Assembly (NCBI GenBank): GCA_900754525.1
Contig: CAAEDE010000044.1
Location: 1 to 52,779, forward strand
Reading direction: 5' to 3'
Length of the DNA: 52,779 nt
Source of the DNA: an uncultured Collinsella sp.
GTDB taxonomy: Bacteria > Actinomycetota > Coriobacteriia > Coriobacteriales > Coriobacteriaceae
Below the pieces are notes generated by a model, which did not search any database, was not told where the DNA came from, and saw only the letters and a list, made by a program, of their open reading frames with translations. Made by a program: the position numbers and the translations under genes. Positions 7,909 to 17,293 of the stretch are shown here, piece after piece. The number at the start of each line of letters is the position of its first letter. The stretch's first letter is position 1.

Positions 7909-8343
7909 ATGGGAATGACGGGTGCATACGAGCGCAATCTCGATGCAAAAGGTCGTCTGTCCCTGCCTGCACCCCTTCGTGAGGAGCTTGGAGAGCACGT
8001 TCGCGTGTTCAAAGCCCTGGATGTCGATGCTCTGTACGTGTTCTCTGCCGAGGCCTTCGATAAGTGGGTCGAAGGACTCTTCGCGGGTCGTGAGGGCCAC
8101 GAGGGTTTTAACCCGCGTGACATTAATGACCAGAAGCTCATGAGGGCGATCAACAAGCGCACCACGTCGATGGACGTGGACAGCGCCGGTCGTATCGGTC
8201 TTTCCGAGTCTCTCCGCAAGCAGGCGAACCTCGACCGCGAGGTCACGGTTGTGGGCAACTACGACCACCTTGAGGTTTGGGATCGCGCCGCGGCCGATGA
8301 GGACGATGACGATGAGGCTCTGCTGGACCTCTTCTTCTCGTAA
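7909..8343 (+). CDS. mraZ: Transcriptional regulator MraZ
   Basis: A 144-residue protein with two SpoVT-AbrB-like swapped-hairpin repeats: YERNLDAKGRLSLPAPLREEL (about residues 7-27) and TSMDVDSAGRIGLSESLRKQ (about 85-104). The repeated D-x-x-GR-[LI] motif is the MraZ signature. The C-terminus is very acidic (DEDDDDEALLDL). MraZ forms ring oligomers, binds TGGGN-type repeats upstream of its own gene and controls the dcw operon. G-rich boxes of that type lie directly upstream of the promoter. GAGGGGAGG precedes the ATG, and rsmH begins 20 nt downstream. Confidence 0.96.
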   Translation: MGMTGAYERNLDAKGRLSLPAPLREELGEHVRVFKALDVDALYVFSAEAFDKWVEGLFAGREGHEGFNPRDINDQKLMRAINKRTTSMDVDSAGRIGLSESLRKQANLDREVTVVGNYDHLEVWDRAAADEDDDDEALLDLFFS

Positions 8344-8363
8344 GGGCAAGGCACGGGTAACGG

Positions 8364-9329
8364 ATGGAGCGTGGGATCTTGACACAAGAATATCGGCATG
8401 AACCTGTCATGCTCGGCGAAGTGCTTGAGTCGCTGCGGCTAAAGAGCGGCTCCGTTGTCTGCGATTGCACCCTTGGCGGTGCCGGCCATTCGGTAAAGAT
8501 GGCCGCGCAGGTGGGGGAGACGGGCCTTTTGCTCGGCGTCGATCAGGACGACATGGCCCTCGAGGCCGCTGGCGCCCGTCTGGACCGCGAGGTTCCCGGC
8601 GTTCCGCACCAGCTGCTGAAGGGCAACTTCGGCGACTTGGACGAGCTGCTTTGCTCGGCCGAGGTGCCCGGGGTCGATGGCTTCCTGTTCGATTTGGGCG
8701 TTTCGTCACCGCAACTCGATATCCCTGGCAGGGGCTTTTCGTATAACGAGGACGCCCCATTGGACATGCGGATGGATCCGGGTAATAACACCTTAAACGC
8801 AGCTGAGGTCATCAACACCTATAACGAACACGACCTCGCCCGGATTCTACGCGTCTACGGCGAAGAGAAGTTCGCCTCGCAGATCGCGCGCGAGATCGTG
8901 CGCCGCCGCGAGCAAGAACCGATCGAAACCACCGGCCAATTTGTCGAGATCATCAAGGCGGGTATCCCGGCTGCCGCTCGTCGGCATGGCGGGCACCCGG
9001 CCAAGAAAAGTTTCCAGGCCATTCGCATCGAGGTCAATCACGAGCTCGATGTGCTCGAACGAGGGCTTGATGCCGCCACCAGGTGGCTCAACCCGGGCGG
9101 ACGTATCTGCGTCATCTCGTATCACTCGCTCGAGGACCGTATCGTAAAGAACCACTTTAAGGAGATGAGCCAGGGGTGCACGTGTCCGCCGGAGATTCCG
9201 GTGTGCGTGTGCGGCAACGTGCCGATACTCAAGGTCATCACCCGCAAACCCTTGGTTGCCCAGCCTGATGAGGTTGAGCGCAACCCTCGGGCGAGATCAG
9301 CCAAAATCCGCGTGGCGCAGCGTCTGTAG
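8364..9329 (+). CDS. rsmH: 16S rRNA (cytosine-1402-N4)-methyltransferase
   Basis: A 321-residue SAM-dependent methyltransferase that modifies C1402 in the ribosomal decoding centre. The family opening (EYRHEPVMLGEVLESL), the SAM-binding DCTLGGAGHS and DQDDMAL, FLFDLGVSSPQLD, and the C-terminal FQAIRIEVNHEL and ISYHSLEDRIVKNHF are all present. Length is normal. Two starts are possible: ATG 8364 (used) and TTG 8379, which aligns better with the family start. It is the second gene of the dcw operon. Confidence 0.97.
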   Translation: MERGILTQEYRHEPVMLGEVLESLRLKSGSVVCDCTLGGAGHSVKMAAQVGETGLLLGVDQDDMALEAAGARLDREVPGVPHQLLKGNFGDLDELLCSAEVPGVDGFLFDLGVSSPQLDIPGRGFSYNEDAPLDMRMDPGNNTLNAAEVINTYNEHDLARILRVYGEEKFASQIAREIVRRREQEPIETTGQFVEIIKAGIPAAARRHGGHPAKKSFQAIRIEVNHELDVLERGLDAATRWLNPGGRICVISYHSLEDRIVKNHFKEMSQGCTCPPEIPVCVCGNVPILKVITRKPLVAQPDEVERNPRARSAKIRVAQRL

Positions 9330-9419
9330 ACGCGACCGCGCGATATTGGACCTCCCGCTCGCACCATAAACGAAGCTTAAACACACTACCAACGTACTCG
9401 GGATGGGAGGCGGCATATC

Positions 9420-9890
9420 ATGGGCTACAACACTTCAAGCGCAGCACTCGCCTATGATATGAACGCCATGCCCGCCTATCGTGAGGCGCCGCAGGCCCCC
9501 GTTGCTCCCCGTGAGCAGCGCGCGCCGCGCTTTGATGTCTACACGGGCGCGGGCCGTCAGGCAAACCAGGCGGTAAGCCCGGTTTTCATGAGCGTTCTTA
9601 AAACGTTTTGCATCATTGCGGCCATCTTCATGACGATCGGCGTCGCCCGCGTGGCGCTCGCCGGCGTTACGGCCCAGGTGCTCAACAGCAACGCCGAGCT
9701 TACCAGCACGCTCGAAAAGGCGACCGATGAGAGCTCCGACCTGGAGGTCATGCATTCGGTCTATGGCGCCGACACGCGCATTCGCGACCTTGCGGGCGCT
9801 TATGGCATGGTGGAGCCCAGCGAGAGCGTTACACTTGACTTTTCGCAGGATGCAGCCGCGGGCGCCAACGCGACCGCGACCGCTCAGTAG
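9420..9890 (+). CDS. ftsL: FtsL-like division protein
   Basis: A 156-residue bitopic membrane protein: a Pro/Ala-rich cytoplasmic N-terminus (about residues 1-58), one transmembrane segment (about 61-82, FCIIAAIFMTIGVARVALAG), then a short coiled-coil-like extracytoplasmic part (VLNSNAELTSTLEKATDESSDLEVMH). It is identified by position between rsmH and the division transpeptidase rather than by sequence, as FtsL is poorly conserved. The conserved-style RDLAGAYGMVEP near the end resembles the FtsL motif for the post-coil segment. GGGAGG precedes the start. FtsL works with FtsB/DivIC and FtsQ to activate FtsWI. Confidence 0.75.
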   Translation: MGYNTSSAALAYDMNAMPAYREAPQAPVAPREQRAPRFDVYTGAGRQANQAVSPVFMSVLKTFCIIAAIFMTIGVARVALAGVTAQVLNSNAELTSTLEKATDESSDLEVMHSVYGADTRIRDLAGAYGMVEPSESVTLDFSQDAAAGANATATAQ

Positions 9891-9907
9891 CAAGACGGTA
9901 GCTGAGT

Positions 9908-11773
9908 ATGACAAATGACTATCGCCGCGGTTCCGATGGGGGCCGCGGTTCTGGACGTCCCTCGTCGCGGGGACGTTCTGGTTATCAAGGAACGGGTCGG
10001 CAATCTTACAACGCCGGGCAGTCCCGTGGCAACGACCCGGCGTCGCGACTTCGCGGCTCGGGCGGCCCTCAAGTGCATAACACCAGGTCGCGCAAGAGTT
10101 CGTCGACCGAATGGCTCACAGGCGCGCCTCTGCCTCGCCGCAAAGCCGTCATGGGCTTCATCGGGCTTGGCTTGGGCTTGGGCGTCTTTCGCCTTGCCGA
10201 CTATCAAATTGTCGAAGCCGATAAACTGCGCGAGCGTGCCGATGCGCGCCGCCTGCTTGCGCAGACCCTCTATGCCAAACGCGGCACCATCTACGACCGC
10301 AACGGCAACGTGTTGGCGTCGTCGGTCGAATGTCGCAACATCGCCGTGAACCCGCAGCTTGTCGAGGATGTTGACAAGACGGTGTCGGCGTTGGTCAAGG
10401 CAACTGGAATCGATAAAAAGACCTGCCGCAAGCTCGTTGAGTCCGATGGAACCTGGGTGTATATCAAGCGCCAGGTGGACGAAGACGATGTTGCGGCGCT
10501 GGAGAAGAAGAACCTGCCCGGCGTGCTTTTTGAGCAGGCCATGAAGCGCGTATATCCATACGGCAATCTGGCATCGCAGGTGCTGGGTGTAGTGAATGTA
10601 GACAACGACGGCTTGACGGGTCTCGAAAAGCAATACAACAAGCTTCTGACCGGCACGAACGGTTCTCTCGTACGCGAGCGCGCGAGGGACGGCAGCTATA
10701 TCGCGGGCGGTGCCTATAAAAAGGTGGCTGCGGTCGACGGCGTTGATATCGTGACGACGCTCGACGTCAATATCCAGCGTGCGGCCGAGGATGCCCTGGC
10801 AGAGGCAGTTGAGAAGACTAAGGCCAAGAACGGCTCGGCGCTGGTCACCGATCCTACGACAGGCGAGATCTTGGCAGCCTGCTCGTATCCGACTTACGAC
10901 CAGACCGATCTGGAAAACGCCAAGACCGAGGATATGAACTTGCGCCTGGTCACCGACGCCTACGAGCCCGGCTCGGTCTTTAAGACGCTCGTGGCGGGCG
11001 CCGGCTTCGACTTGGGCGTCGTGCGATCGAGTACGTCGTTTGAGGTGCCGGCGAGCATCAAGGTGGGCGACGATACCGTCACCGATGCCGACAAGCGCGA
11101 CTATGCCATGACCATGGATGTGCGCGAGATGATGCGCCGTTCGTCCAACGTGGGCTTTGTCCTAGTGGGGCGCAAGATCGGTGCCGACGACTTTGCCGCC
11201 TATGTGGACAAGTGGGGCATCGGTCACAGCTCGGGTGTCGATTTTCCGGGCGAGAGCCTGGGTATCGTCAAGGAGCGTGACCAGTATGACGGTGCCACGC
11301 TGGGCTCGATGAGCTTTGGACAGGCACTGTCCGTCTCGCCGATTGAGATCGCACGTGCCGTGGGCGGCATCGCCAACGGCGGCGTGATGATGACACCGCA
11401 CTTCTATAAGTCCAGCAAAGGCGACGAGAAGGACTGGGGCGAAGGCGAGCGTGCGATTTCGGAGGATGCCGCATCCCAGGTGACATCGTGCATGCAGACG
11501 GTCGTGTCCGAGGGAACGGGCGTTGGCGGCGCGGTTGACGGCTATGACGTGGCGGGTAAGACCGGTACGGCCGAACGTGCCGACGAGAACGGCGGCTACC
11601 TCAAGGAGAACTACATGTCGTCCTTTATGGGCTTTGCACCGGCACAATCGCCCAAGGTGCTGTGCTATATCACGCTCGACGGAACGCCGAGCGGCTCAGA
11701 TGCCGCTGCGGTGCCGTTCCAGTCCATTATGGCCAACGCGCTCGACGTGCTGGGTATCCCGCACACGAAGTAG
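9908..11773 (+). CDS. ftsI: Division-specific peptidoglycan transpeptidase (class B PBP, FtsI/PBP2-like)
   Basis: A 621-residue class B penicillin-binding protein. A long Gly/Arg/Ser-rich cytoplasmic tail (about residues 1-75) precedes one membrane anchor (about 80-97). The PBP dimerisation domain begins with KRGTIYDRNGNVLA. The transpeptidase domain has the full active site: Ser356-x-x-Lys359 (GSVFKTL), Ser412-Ser-Asn414 and Lys551-Thr-Gly553 (AGKTGTAE). It cross-links septal peptidoglycan together with FtsW, encoded downstream. The disordered basic N-tail is longer than in E. coli FtsI. No PASTA domain is seen at the C-terminus. Confidence 0.95.
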   Translation: MTNDYRRGSDGGRGSGRPSSRGRSGYQGTGRQSYNAGQSRGNDPASRLRGSGGPQVHNTRSRKSSSTEWLTGAPLPRRKAVMGFIGLGLGLGVFRLADYQIVEADKLRERADARRLLAQTLYAKRGTIYDRNGNVLASSVECRNIAVNPQLVEDVDKTVSALVKATGIDKKTCRKLVESDGTWVYIKRQVDEDDVAALEKKNLPGVLFEQAMKRVYPYGNLASQVLGVVNVDNDGLTGLEKQYNKLLTGTNGSLVRERARDGSYIAGGAYKKVAAVDGVDIVTTLDVNIQRAAEDALAEAVEKTKAKNGSALVTDPTTGEILAACSYPTYDQTDLENAKTEDMNLRLVTDAYEPGSVFKTLVAGAGFDLGVVRSSTSFEVPASIKVGDDTVTDADKRDYAMTMDVREMMRRSSNVGFVLVGRKIGADDFAAYVDKWGIGHSSGVDFPGESLGIVKERDQYDGATLGSMSFGQALSVSPIEIARAVGGIANGGVMMTPHFYKSSKGDEKDWGEGERAISEDAASQVTSCMQTVVSEGTGVGGAVDGYDVAGKTGTAERADENGGYLKENYMSSFMGFAPAQSPKVLCYITLDGTPSGSDAAAVPFQSIMANALDVLGIPHTK

Positions 11774-11900
11774 GGGGTTACAATCTTTCGGGCGTGGTTT
11801 GTTGTCCCATATGAGGGGTGTTCACATGCCCTGCACCACGCATGCGCGGCGCTGGGATACAATACGCCGATAGCATTATTAGGTTTATAGGGGAGCTGCA

Positions 11901-13325
11901 ATGATAGAGATCGCCGTCAACAACCTCGCGGCCGCAACAGGGGCCCGAACCGTGACGGGAGAAGCCGATCGGGTATGCCGCGGGTGCGTTATCGACTCGC
12001 GCCAGGTCGAGGAAGGGACGATTTTCGTCGCCTTTCCCGGTGAAAATGTCGACGGCAATGATTTTGCTTCCCGTGCCGTCCAGTCGGGTGCCGGCGCCGT
12101 CGTGATGACGCGTGAGCCCGAGGCCGAGCTGGTCTCGCTGGCGCAGGACAAGGGATGCGCCATCCTGCTGACCGATGATCCCGAGGAGTTTCTGCTGCGT
12201 TTGGCGCACACGTATCGCCTGGAGCTTGGCTGCCTGGTCGTTGGTATTACCGGTTCCATCGGCAAGACGACGACCAAGGACGTGCTCGCCGCCGTGCTCG
12301 CCAAGCGCTATCATGTCTGGGCCACCAAGGGCAATTTCAATAACCTGATCGGCATGCCGCTCACGGTGCTTTCCGCTCCGGCCGATACCGAGGTCCTGGT
12401 GCTCGAGATGGGCATGAACCATTTCCACGAGATTGAGCGCCTGTCCCAGTCCGCCAATCCCAACCTTGCCATCGTGAGCAAGATTGGTACCTCTCACATC
12501 GGCATTTTGGGCAGCCGCGAGAACATCGCCCGCGCTAAGGCCGAGATTGTCCAGGGTATGTGCGCCGCCGGCGACTTCTTGCCGCTGCTGGTTTTGGGCG
12601 GTGAGGACGACTTTACGCCGTTCATTCGCGATACGTTCGCCCAGCCTGCTGGTATCGATGTGATGCTGGCCGGCGTCTCGGACGATGATGAGGTCCGCGC
12701 CCGCGACATTCGTGTTGATGACGAGGGCCGTCCGGTCTTTACGCTCGATTTTGGTCAGGGCGAGACAATCGATACCATGCTTGCCATCCCCGGCGTGCAG
12801 TCCGTCCCAAATGCCGTTAAGGCCGCCGCGGTTGCCTATCGCCTGGGCGTGACGCCCGAGCAGATCGATGCTGCCTTTAGGGGCCTCACGATCACCGGTC
12901 ACCGCCAGGAGATCAAGCGCGCCAAGAGCGGTGCCCGCGTCATCGACGATTCCTATAACGCCAGCGCCGAATCCATGGCTGCTGGCCTCGATCTGCTATG
13001 CTCGCTTTCGTGCACGGGGTCTCGCATGGCGATCCTGGGCGAGATGGGCGAGATGGGCGATGAGGCTCCTCGCATGCATGAGCTCGTGGGTGCCTATGCC
13101 GCCGCCAAGAAGCTCGATATGCTGGCGTGCGTGGGTGGTGAGCTGGCCCAGCTTATGGCCGATGCCGCGCGCATGATGGGTATGGACGAGGACCGCATCC
13201 AGGTGTTCTCCGATTATCAGCAGGTGCTCGACCGTATGGGCGGCGCGCTTGAAAAACATGATGTTGTACTGGTCAAGGGTTCCCGCTTTGTTGAGCTCGA
13301 CCGCTTTGTGGAAGGTGTGTGCTAG
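11901..13325 (+). CDS. murF: UDP-N-acetylmuramoyl-tripeptide--D-alanyl-D-alanine ligase
   Basis: A 474-residue Mur ligase that adds D-Ala-D-Ala to the UDP-MurNAc-tripeptide. The N-terminal UDP-binding domain has the MurF-type CRGCVIDSRQVEEGTIFVAFPGE opening. The ATP site GSIGKTTT (residues 118-125, Lys122), WATKGNFNNLIG and LEMGMN are characteristic, and the C-terminal domain has DDSYNASAESM. GGGGAG precedes the start. It is separated from ftsI by 127 nt, the largest gap inside the first half of the cluster, with a TACAAT box at 11858-11863 that could be an internal promoter. murE, usually adjacent, is absent. Confidence 0.97.
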   Translation: MIEIAVNNLAAATGARTVTGEADRVCRGCVIDSRQVEEGTIFVAFPGENVDGNDFASRAVQSGAGAVVMTREPEAELVSLAQDKGCAILLTDDPEEFLLRLAHTYRLELGCLVVGITGSIGKTTTKDVLAAVLAKRYHVWATKGNFNNLIGMPLTVLSAPADTEVLVLEMGMNHFHEIERLSQSANPNLAIVSKIGTSHIGILGSRENIARAKAEIVQGMCAAGDFLPLLVLGGEDDFTPFIRDTFAQPAGIDVMLAGVSDDDEVRARDIRVDDEGRPVFTLDFGQGETIDTMLAIPGVQSVPNAVKAAAVAYRLGVTPEQIDAAFRGLTITGHRQEIKRAKSGARVIDDSYNASAESMAAGLDLLCSLSCTGSRMAILGEMGEMGDEAPRMHELVGAYAAAKKLDMLACVGGELAQLMADAARMMGMDEDRIQVFSDYQQVLDRMGGALEKHDVVLVKGSRFVELDRFVEGVC

Positions 13326-13328
13326 CCC

Positions 13329-14348
13329 ATGTTCGGCAATCCCTCATATCCAACGTATCAGGCTTTTTTGGGGCTTGGCATCGCCGCCGCCATTGCGCTG
13401 CTGCTCATGCCGTGGTGGATCAAGCTGCTCAAGGTCGAGGGTATCGGCCAGCAGGTTCGTGCCGACGGCCCCAAGCGTCATTTGGTTAAGCAGGGAACGC
13501 CCACCATGGGTGGCGTTGTCATCCTCGTCGCGATCTCGCTGACCTGCCTGCTGATGGGCAAGCTCACCACCGAGCTCGTGCTCGTGCTGCTCGCCACGCT
13601 GGCGACCGGCGTGCTGGGCTTGATCGACGACCTGACCTCCGTTACGCATGGGCGCTCGCTCGGTCTGACGCCTCATGCCAAGATGATCGGCCTAACCATT
13701 ATCTGTGTCACCTTTACGGTACTTGCCGTTAACTGGTGCGGCGTCGCCCCCGAGATTCGTTTTCCCGGCGGGCTGACGATTGACCTCGGTGTTCTTTCGA
13801 CCACCATCTGCGGCCTTTCGTTCCCGTGGCTCTACATTGTCTTTTGCTGGCTGATGATCGCCGGTCTTTCTAATGCCGTGAACCTGACCGATGGCCTTGA
13901 TGGTCTTGCTGGCGGCACCTCTATGATTGCCATGCTCGCCATGGCTGCCATGGCGTTTTTGCACGGAGACGTGAACCTGTCCATCTTCTGCACCGCGTGT
14001 GCCGGTGCCTGCTTGGGCTTTCTGTGGTTCAACTGCTATCCGGCGAGCATCTTTATGGGCGATACCGGCTCGCTTGCCCTGGGCGCCGCGTTTGCCTGCA
14101 CGTCCATCATGACCAACACCGAGGTCGTCTCCCTTATCATCGGCGGCCTGTTTATCGTTGAGACCCTGTCGGTCATGATTCAGGTTGTCTACTTCCACTT
14201 TACGCACAAGCGCGTCTTCCTTATGGCGCCCATCCATCATCATTTCGAAAAGAAGGGCTGGGCCGAGACCAAGGTCGTCATCCGTTTTTGGATTATCGCT
14301 GCGGCCTTTGGTGCCGTTGGCCTTGCCCTGTTCTTCCAGTTGGGATAG
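13329..14348 (+). CDS. mraY: Phospho-N-acetylmuramoyl-pentapeptide transferase
   Basis: A 339-residue polytopic membrane enzyme with about ten transmembrane segments that makes lipid I from undecaprenyl phosphate. Diagnostic motifs are KRHLVKQGTPTMGG near residue 45, GLIDDLTSV (catalytic aspartates), NLTDGLDGLAGG, FMGDTGSLALG and APIHHHFEKKGW. It starts 3 nt after the murF stop and is followed by murD after 9 nt, so it is part of one operon. Confidence 0.98.
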   Translation: MFGNPSYPTYQAFLGLGIAAAIALLLMPWWIKLLKVEGIGQQVRADGPKRHLVKQGTPTMGGVVILVAISLTCLLMGKLTTELVLVLLATLATGVLGLIDDLTSVTHGRSLGLTPHAKMIGLTIICVTFTVLAVNWCGVAPEIRFPGGLTIDLGVLSTTICGLSFPWLYIVFCWLMIAGLSNAVNLTDGLDGLAGGTSMIAMLAMAAMAFLHGDVNLSIFCTACAGACLGFLWFNCYPASIFMGDTGSLALGAAFACTSIMTNTEVVSLIIGGLFIVETLSVMIQVVYFHFTHKRVFLMAPIHHHFEKKGWAETKVVIRFWIIAAAFGAVGLALFFQLG

Positions 14349-14357
14349 TGGTCTTTC

Positions 14358-15764
14358 ATGCCTCTTGCTGATGTCTTTAGCCTGCTCGTTTTGGGTCAGG
14401 GCAAATCCGGTCTCGATGTCGCCCGCTGGGCGCTGGCACATCCCGAGCGCGTAAGCGCCGTTACCGTGTATGGCGGCGGCACCTCTGAGCCCAATGACGC
14501 CACGCGTGCGCTCGAGGCTGCTGGTGCGTCGTTTGTCTATGGGACCGAACAGGTCGAGGGCGCCTATGACGTATGCGTGACGTGCCCGGGCATCTCGGAG
14601 TTCTCGGGCTTCTTTAAGGCCGGGCGCGAGCATGCCGCCCAGATTATGGGTGAGCCCGAGTTTGCCTATCGCCTGTCGCCCGATAACTGGATTGCCATCA
14701 CGGGCACCAACGGCAAGACGACCACCACGTCGCTGACTGATTATCTGCTCAAGGCTGCCGGCGAGGCCAGCGTAGCTGTCGGCAACATCGGCGAGCCGCC
14801 GGTCAACGAGATTGACGGCCGAGCCCACAACGAGTGGTTTGTGGCTGAGCTCTCGAGCTATCAGATTGCTACGACAACCGAGCTCCACCCCCGCGTGGCG
14901 GTGCTGCTCAACATCACTCCCGACCACTTGGGCTGGCATAAGAGCCATAAGAACTATGCGCTTGCCAAGATCAAACTGTTTGACAATATGGTCGATGACG
15001 ATCTGGTGGTTGTCGACGTCGAAGACGCCGGCATTCACGAGTTCGATGAGTACATCTACACGCCGGGTCGTCGCATCTGCAAGGTTGCCTTTGACGAGCC
15101 TGAGGGCGAGGATGCCGCCTTTGTGCGCGATGGCAAGATGATCGTGCGTCTAAAGGGTGTCGAGACCCCGCTCATCGCTATATCCGAGCTTAAGATCTCG
15201 GGCCATCACAATGTTATCAATGCCCTGTGCGCTGCCACGGCTGCCTTGGCGGTCGGTGCCGATGTCGACGGTGTCTGCCGCGGTCTTGCCTCGTTCCAGC
15301 CGCTCGAGCACCGCGTGGAGCCGTGTGGCGAGATTGACGGCGTGCGCTACGTCAACGATTCCAAGGCGACCAACACCGATGCGGTCGAGAAGGCACTGAC
15401 GGCATTTCCCGATGACGACGTGATCTTGCTGCTCGGCGGCCACGATAAGGGCACGCCGCTCACGGACTTCGCGCGCGTCGTTATGGACAACGTGCGCTCG
15501 GTCGTCTGCTTTGGCGATGCGCGCGAGCGCTTCACCGCCGCTATGGACGAGGCCGATGTCGATGGCGATGTGGATATCGCCCAGGCGGATGACCTGCGCG
15601 ACGCCGTGGACGTTGCCCGTTCGCTTTCGAGTCGTGGTGACGTGATCTTACTTTCTCCTGCCTGCTCTTCGTTCGATGAGTTCTCGGGCTATGAGGAGCG
15701 CGGCCGCGTGTTTAAGGACTACGTGGCTCAGCTTGCCGCTACAGCGAAATCACAAATGGAATAG
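14358..15764 (+). CDS. murD: UDP-N-acetylmuramoylalanine--D-glutamate ligase
   Basis: A 468-residue Mur ligase that adds D-glutamate to UDP-MurNAc-L-Ala. A Rossmann-like N-terminal domain (VLGQGKSGLDVARW) precedes the ATP-binding domain with GTNGKTTT (residues 116-123, Lys120) and NITPDHLGWH, then the C-terminal domain with RYVNDSKATNTDAV and LLLGGHDKGT. All are typical of MurD. Length is normal. It is cotranscribed with mraY and ftsW. Confidence 0.97.
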   Translation: MPLADVFSLLVLGQGKSGLDVARWALAHPERVSAVTVYGGGTSEPNDATRALEAAGASFVYGTEQVEGAYDVCVTCPGISEFSGFFKAGREHAAQIMGEPEFAYRLSPDNWIAITGTNGKTTTTSLTDYLLKAAGEASVAVGNIGEPPVNEIDGRAHNEWFVAELSSYQIATTTELHPRVAVLLNITPDHLGWHKSHKNYALAKIKLFDNMVDDDLVVVDVEDAGIHEFDEYIYTPGRRICKVAFDEPEGEDAAFVRDGKMIVRLKGVETPLIAISELKISGHHNVINALCAATAALAVGADVDGVCRGLASFQPLEHRVEPCGEIDGVRYVNDSKATNTDAVEKALTAFPDDDVILLLGGHDKGTPLTDFARVVMDNVRSVVCFGDARERFTAAMDEADVDGDVDIAQADDLRDAVDVARSLSSRGDVILLSPACSSFDEFSGYEERGRVFKDYVAQLAATAKSQME

Positions 15765-15772
15765 GGGTTGCG

Positions 15773-17293
15773 GTGAGAGAGGAGAGCCCCCGACAAGGTA
15801 TGAGGAGGCCCGACTCGGACCGTGCTTCCTCACGTCGCATCACACCGCGTTCCAGCCGCGGCGGGCAGTCGTTTAGCGAACGCTATATTGCCGGTGTTCC
15901 CGCCCGTATCATGCGCCCGCGTCTGATATTCATGGCCTGCCTGTTTACCTTGGTGTGCTTTGGCCTGCTGATGGTGTACTCGGCGTCTTCGGTCGAGGCG
16001 CTGCACGAGAATGGCTCGGCGACGTTTTTTCTGGGTCGACAGGCCGCGTTTGCCGTGGTCGGTGTTCTGGCGCTGATTGCCATCGTGCGCGTTTTGCCGG
16101 ACAGCTGGTTTGGGGAGGATGTGCTCAGGATCTTCCTTATCGGCATGATGGGGCTACTGCTTCTGGTGTTCTTGGTGGGCAGCGGCAGTCGTGGCGCCAC
16201 GCGCTGGCTCAACATCGCCGGTATTCAGTTCCAGCCTTCCGAGTTTTTAAAGCCATTTGCCATTGCGTATTCGGCCATCCTGCTTGATCGCTTCTTTTCG
16301 CCCGGTGGCGACATCAACGAATTCCTTCGCAAGATGGGCATCTACCTGGGCATTTCGCTCTTTCTGATCTTTATCCAGCCCGATTTCGGTACTGTCCTGA
16401 TCATCCTGTTGACCCTCATGTGCATGGCGTTGTTTGCGGGTCTCGACCCCAGATTTATCATCGGCGTGCTAATCTTCGGCATTCTCGTGATCGTGATTGC
16501 ACTTGTCGCAGAGCCGTACCGTATGGTGCGTATTCAGGTTGCCTTGAACCCTTGGGCCGACGAGTATGGTGACGGCTATCAGGCCACACTTGCCATCATG
16601 GCCTTTGCCTCGGGCGGTCTGTTCGGCCGTGGCATCGGCAACTCAACCATGAAGTACTCGTATCTGCCCGAGGCGCACAACGACTACATCCTGGCCATCA
16701 TTGGCGAGGAAGTCGGTTTTGTCGGAACCGTGCTGTTCTTCTTGGTGTTTGCGATGCTGATCTACTCGGCGTTTCGCATTGCCGAGCAGGCGACCGATCG
16801 TCGGGGCGCGCTTATGGCGTCTGGCTCCGCGGTCATTCTCGCGGTGCAGTTTTTGATAAACGCGTTGGGCATCCTCAACGTGTTTCCCATGACGGGCAAA
16901 CCGTTGCCGTTTATTAGCTACGGCGGTTCGTCGATTATTGTGTCGCTTATGCTTGCCGGGTTGATCCTGCGCGTTTCGTACGAGAGCGCCCGTCGCGATG
17001 AGTACGACCGTCGCCGCGAGAGCTTTGCCGTTATGGATGAGAGCACCGCCGGCGTGCCCCACGTGCGCGGCGAACGACCTTCGCGTAGCGGCTTTACCGT
17101 CCTGGATGGCTCTGCGACCGAGCCGGCAGCCCGCCCGCGTCAGCGAACGGCGCCGCAAGGTCGTCCTCAGCGCCCCACTCCTCGCAATGCGGGCGGCGGA
17201 TATAATCGAATCGATTTGAACTCGGACCCGTCGGCACGTCTGCGTACCGACGACCAGGGACCGCGTGTACGAAGGGACTACCATGACCGATAA
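15773..17293 (+). CDS. ftsW: Division glycosyltransferase FtsW (SEDS family)
   Basis: A 506-residue polytopic protein with about ten transmembrane segments, starting at about residue 47 (LIFMACLFTLVCFGLLMVYS). SEDS motifs include GATRWLNIAGIQFQPSEFLK, PDFGTVLIILLTL, PEAHNDYILAIIGEE and PFISYGGSS. It polymerises lipid II in partnership with the class B PBP encoded upstream. The start is GTG with AGGGG upstream. The last about 110 residues form a basic, Pro/Arg-rich cytoplasmic tail, unusual relative to short E. coli-type tails. The 3' end overlaps murG by 11 nt. Confidence 0.96.
   Translation: MREESPRQGMRRPDSDRASSRRITPRSSRGGQSFSERYIAGVPARIMRPRLIFMACLFTLVCFGLLMVYSASSVEALHENGSATFFLGRQAAFAVVGVLALIAIVRVLPDSWFGEDVLRIFLIGMMGLLLLVFLVGSGSRGATRWLNIAGIQFQPSEFLKPFAIAYSAILLDRFFSPGGDINEFLRKMGIYLGISLFLIFIQPDFGTVLIILLTLMCMALFAGLDPRFIIGVLIFGILVIVIALVAEPYRMVRIQVALNPWADEYGDGYQATLAIMAFASGGLFGRGIGNSTMKYSYLPEAHNDYILAIIGEEVGFVGTVLFFLVFAMLIYSAFRIAEQATDRRGALMASGSAVILAVQFLINALGILNVFPMTGKPLPFISYGGSSIIVSLMLAGLILRVSYESARRDEYDRRRESFAVMDESTAGVPHVRGERPSRSGFTVLDGSATEPAARPRQRTAPQGRPQRPTPRNAGGGYNRIDLNSDPSARLRTDDQGPRVRRDYHDR

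Noticed and set aside
11826..11873. 15-codon Arg-containing ORF upstream of murF as a leader peptide
   Set aside because: Weak ribosome binding site, no terminator structure, and murF has no link to arginine; likely chance.
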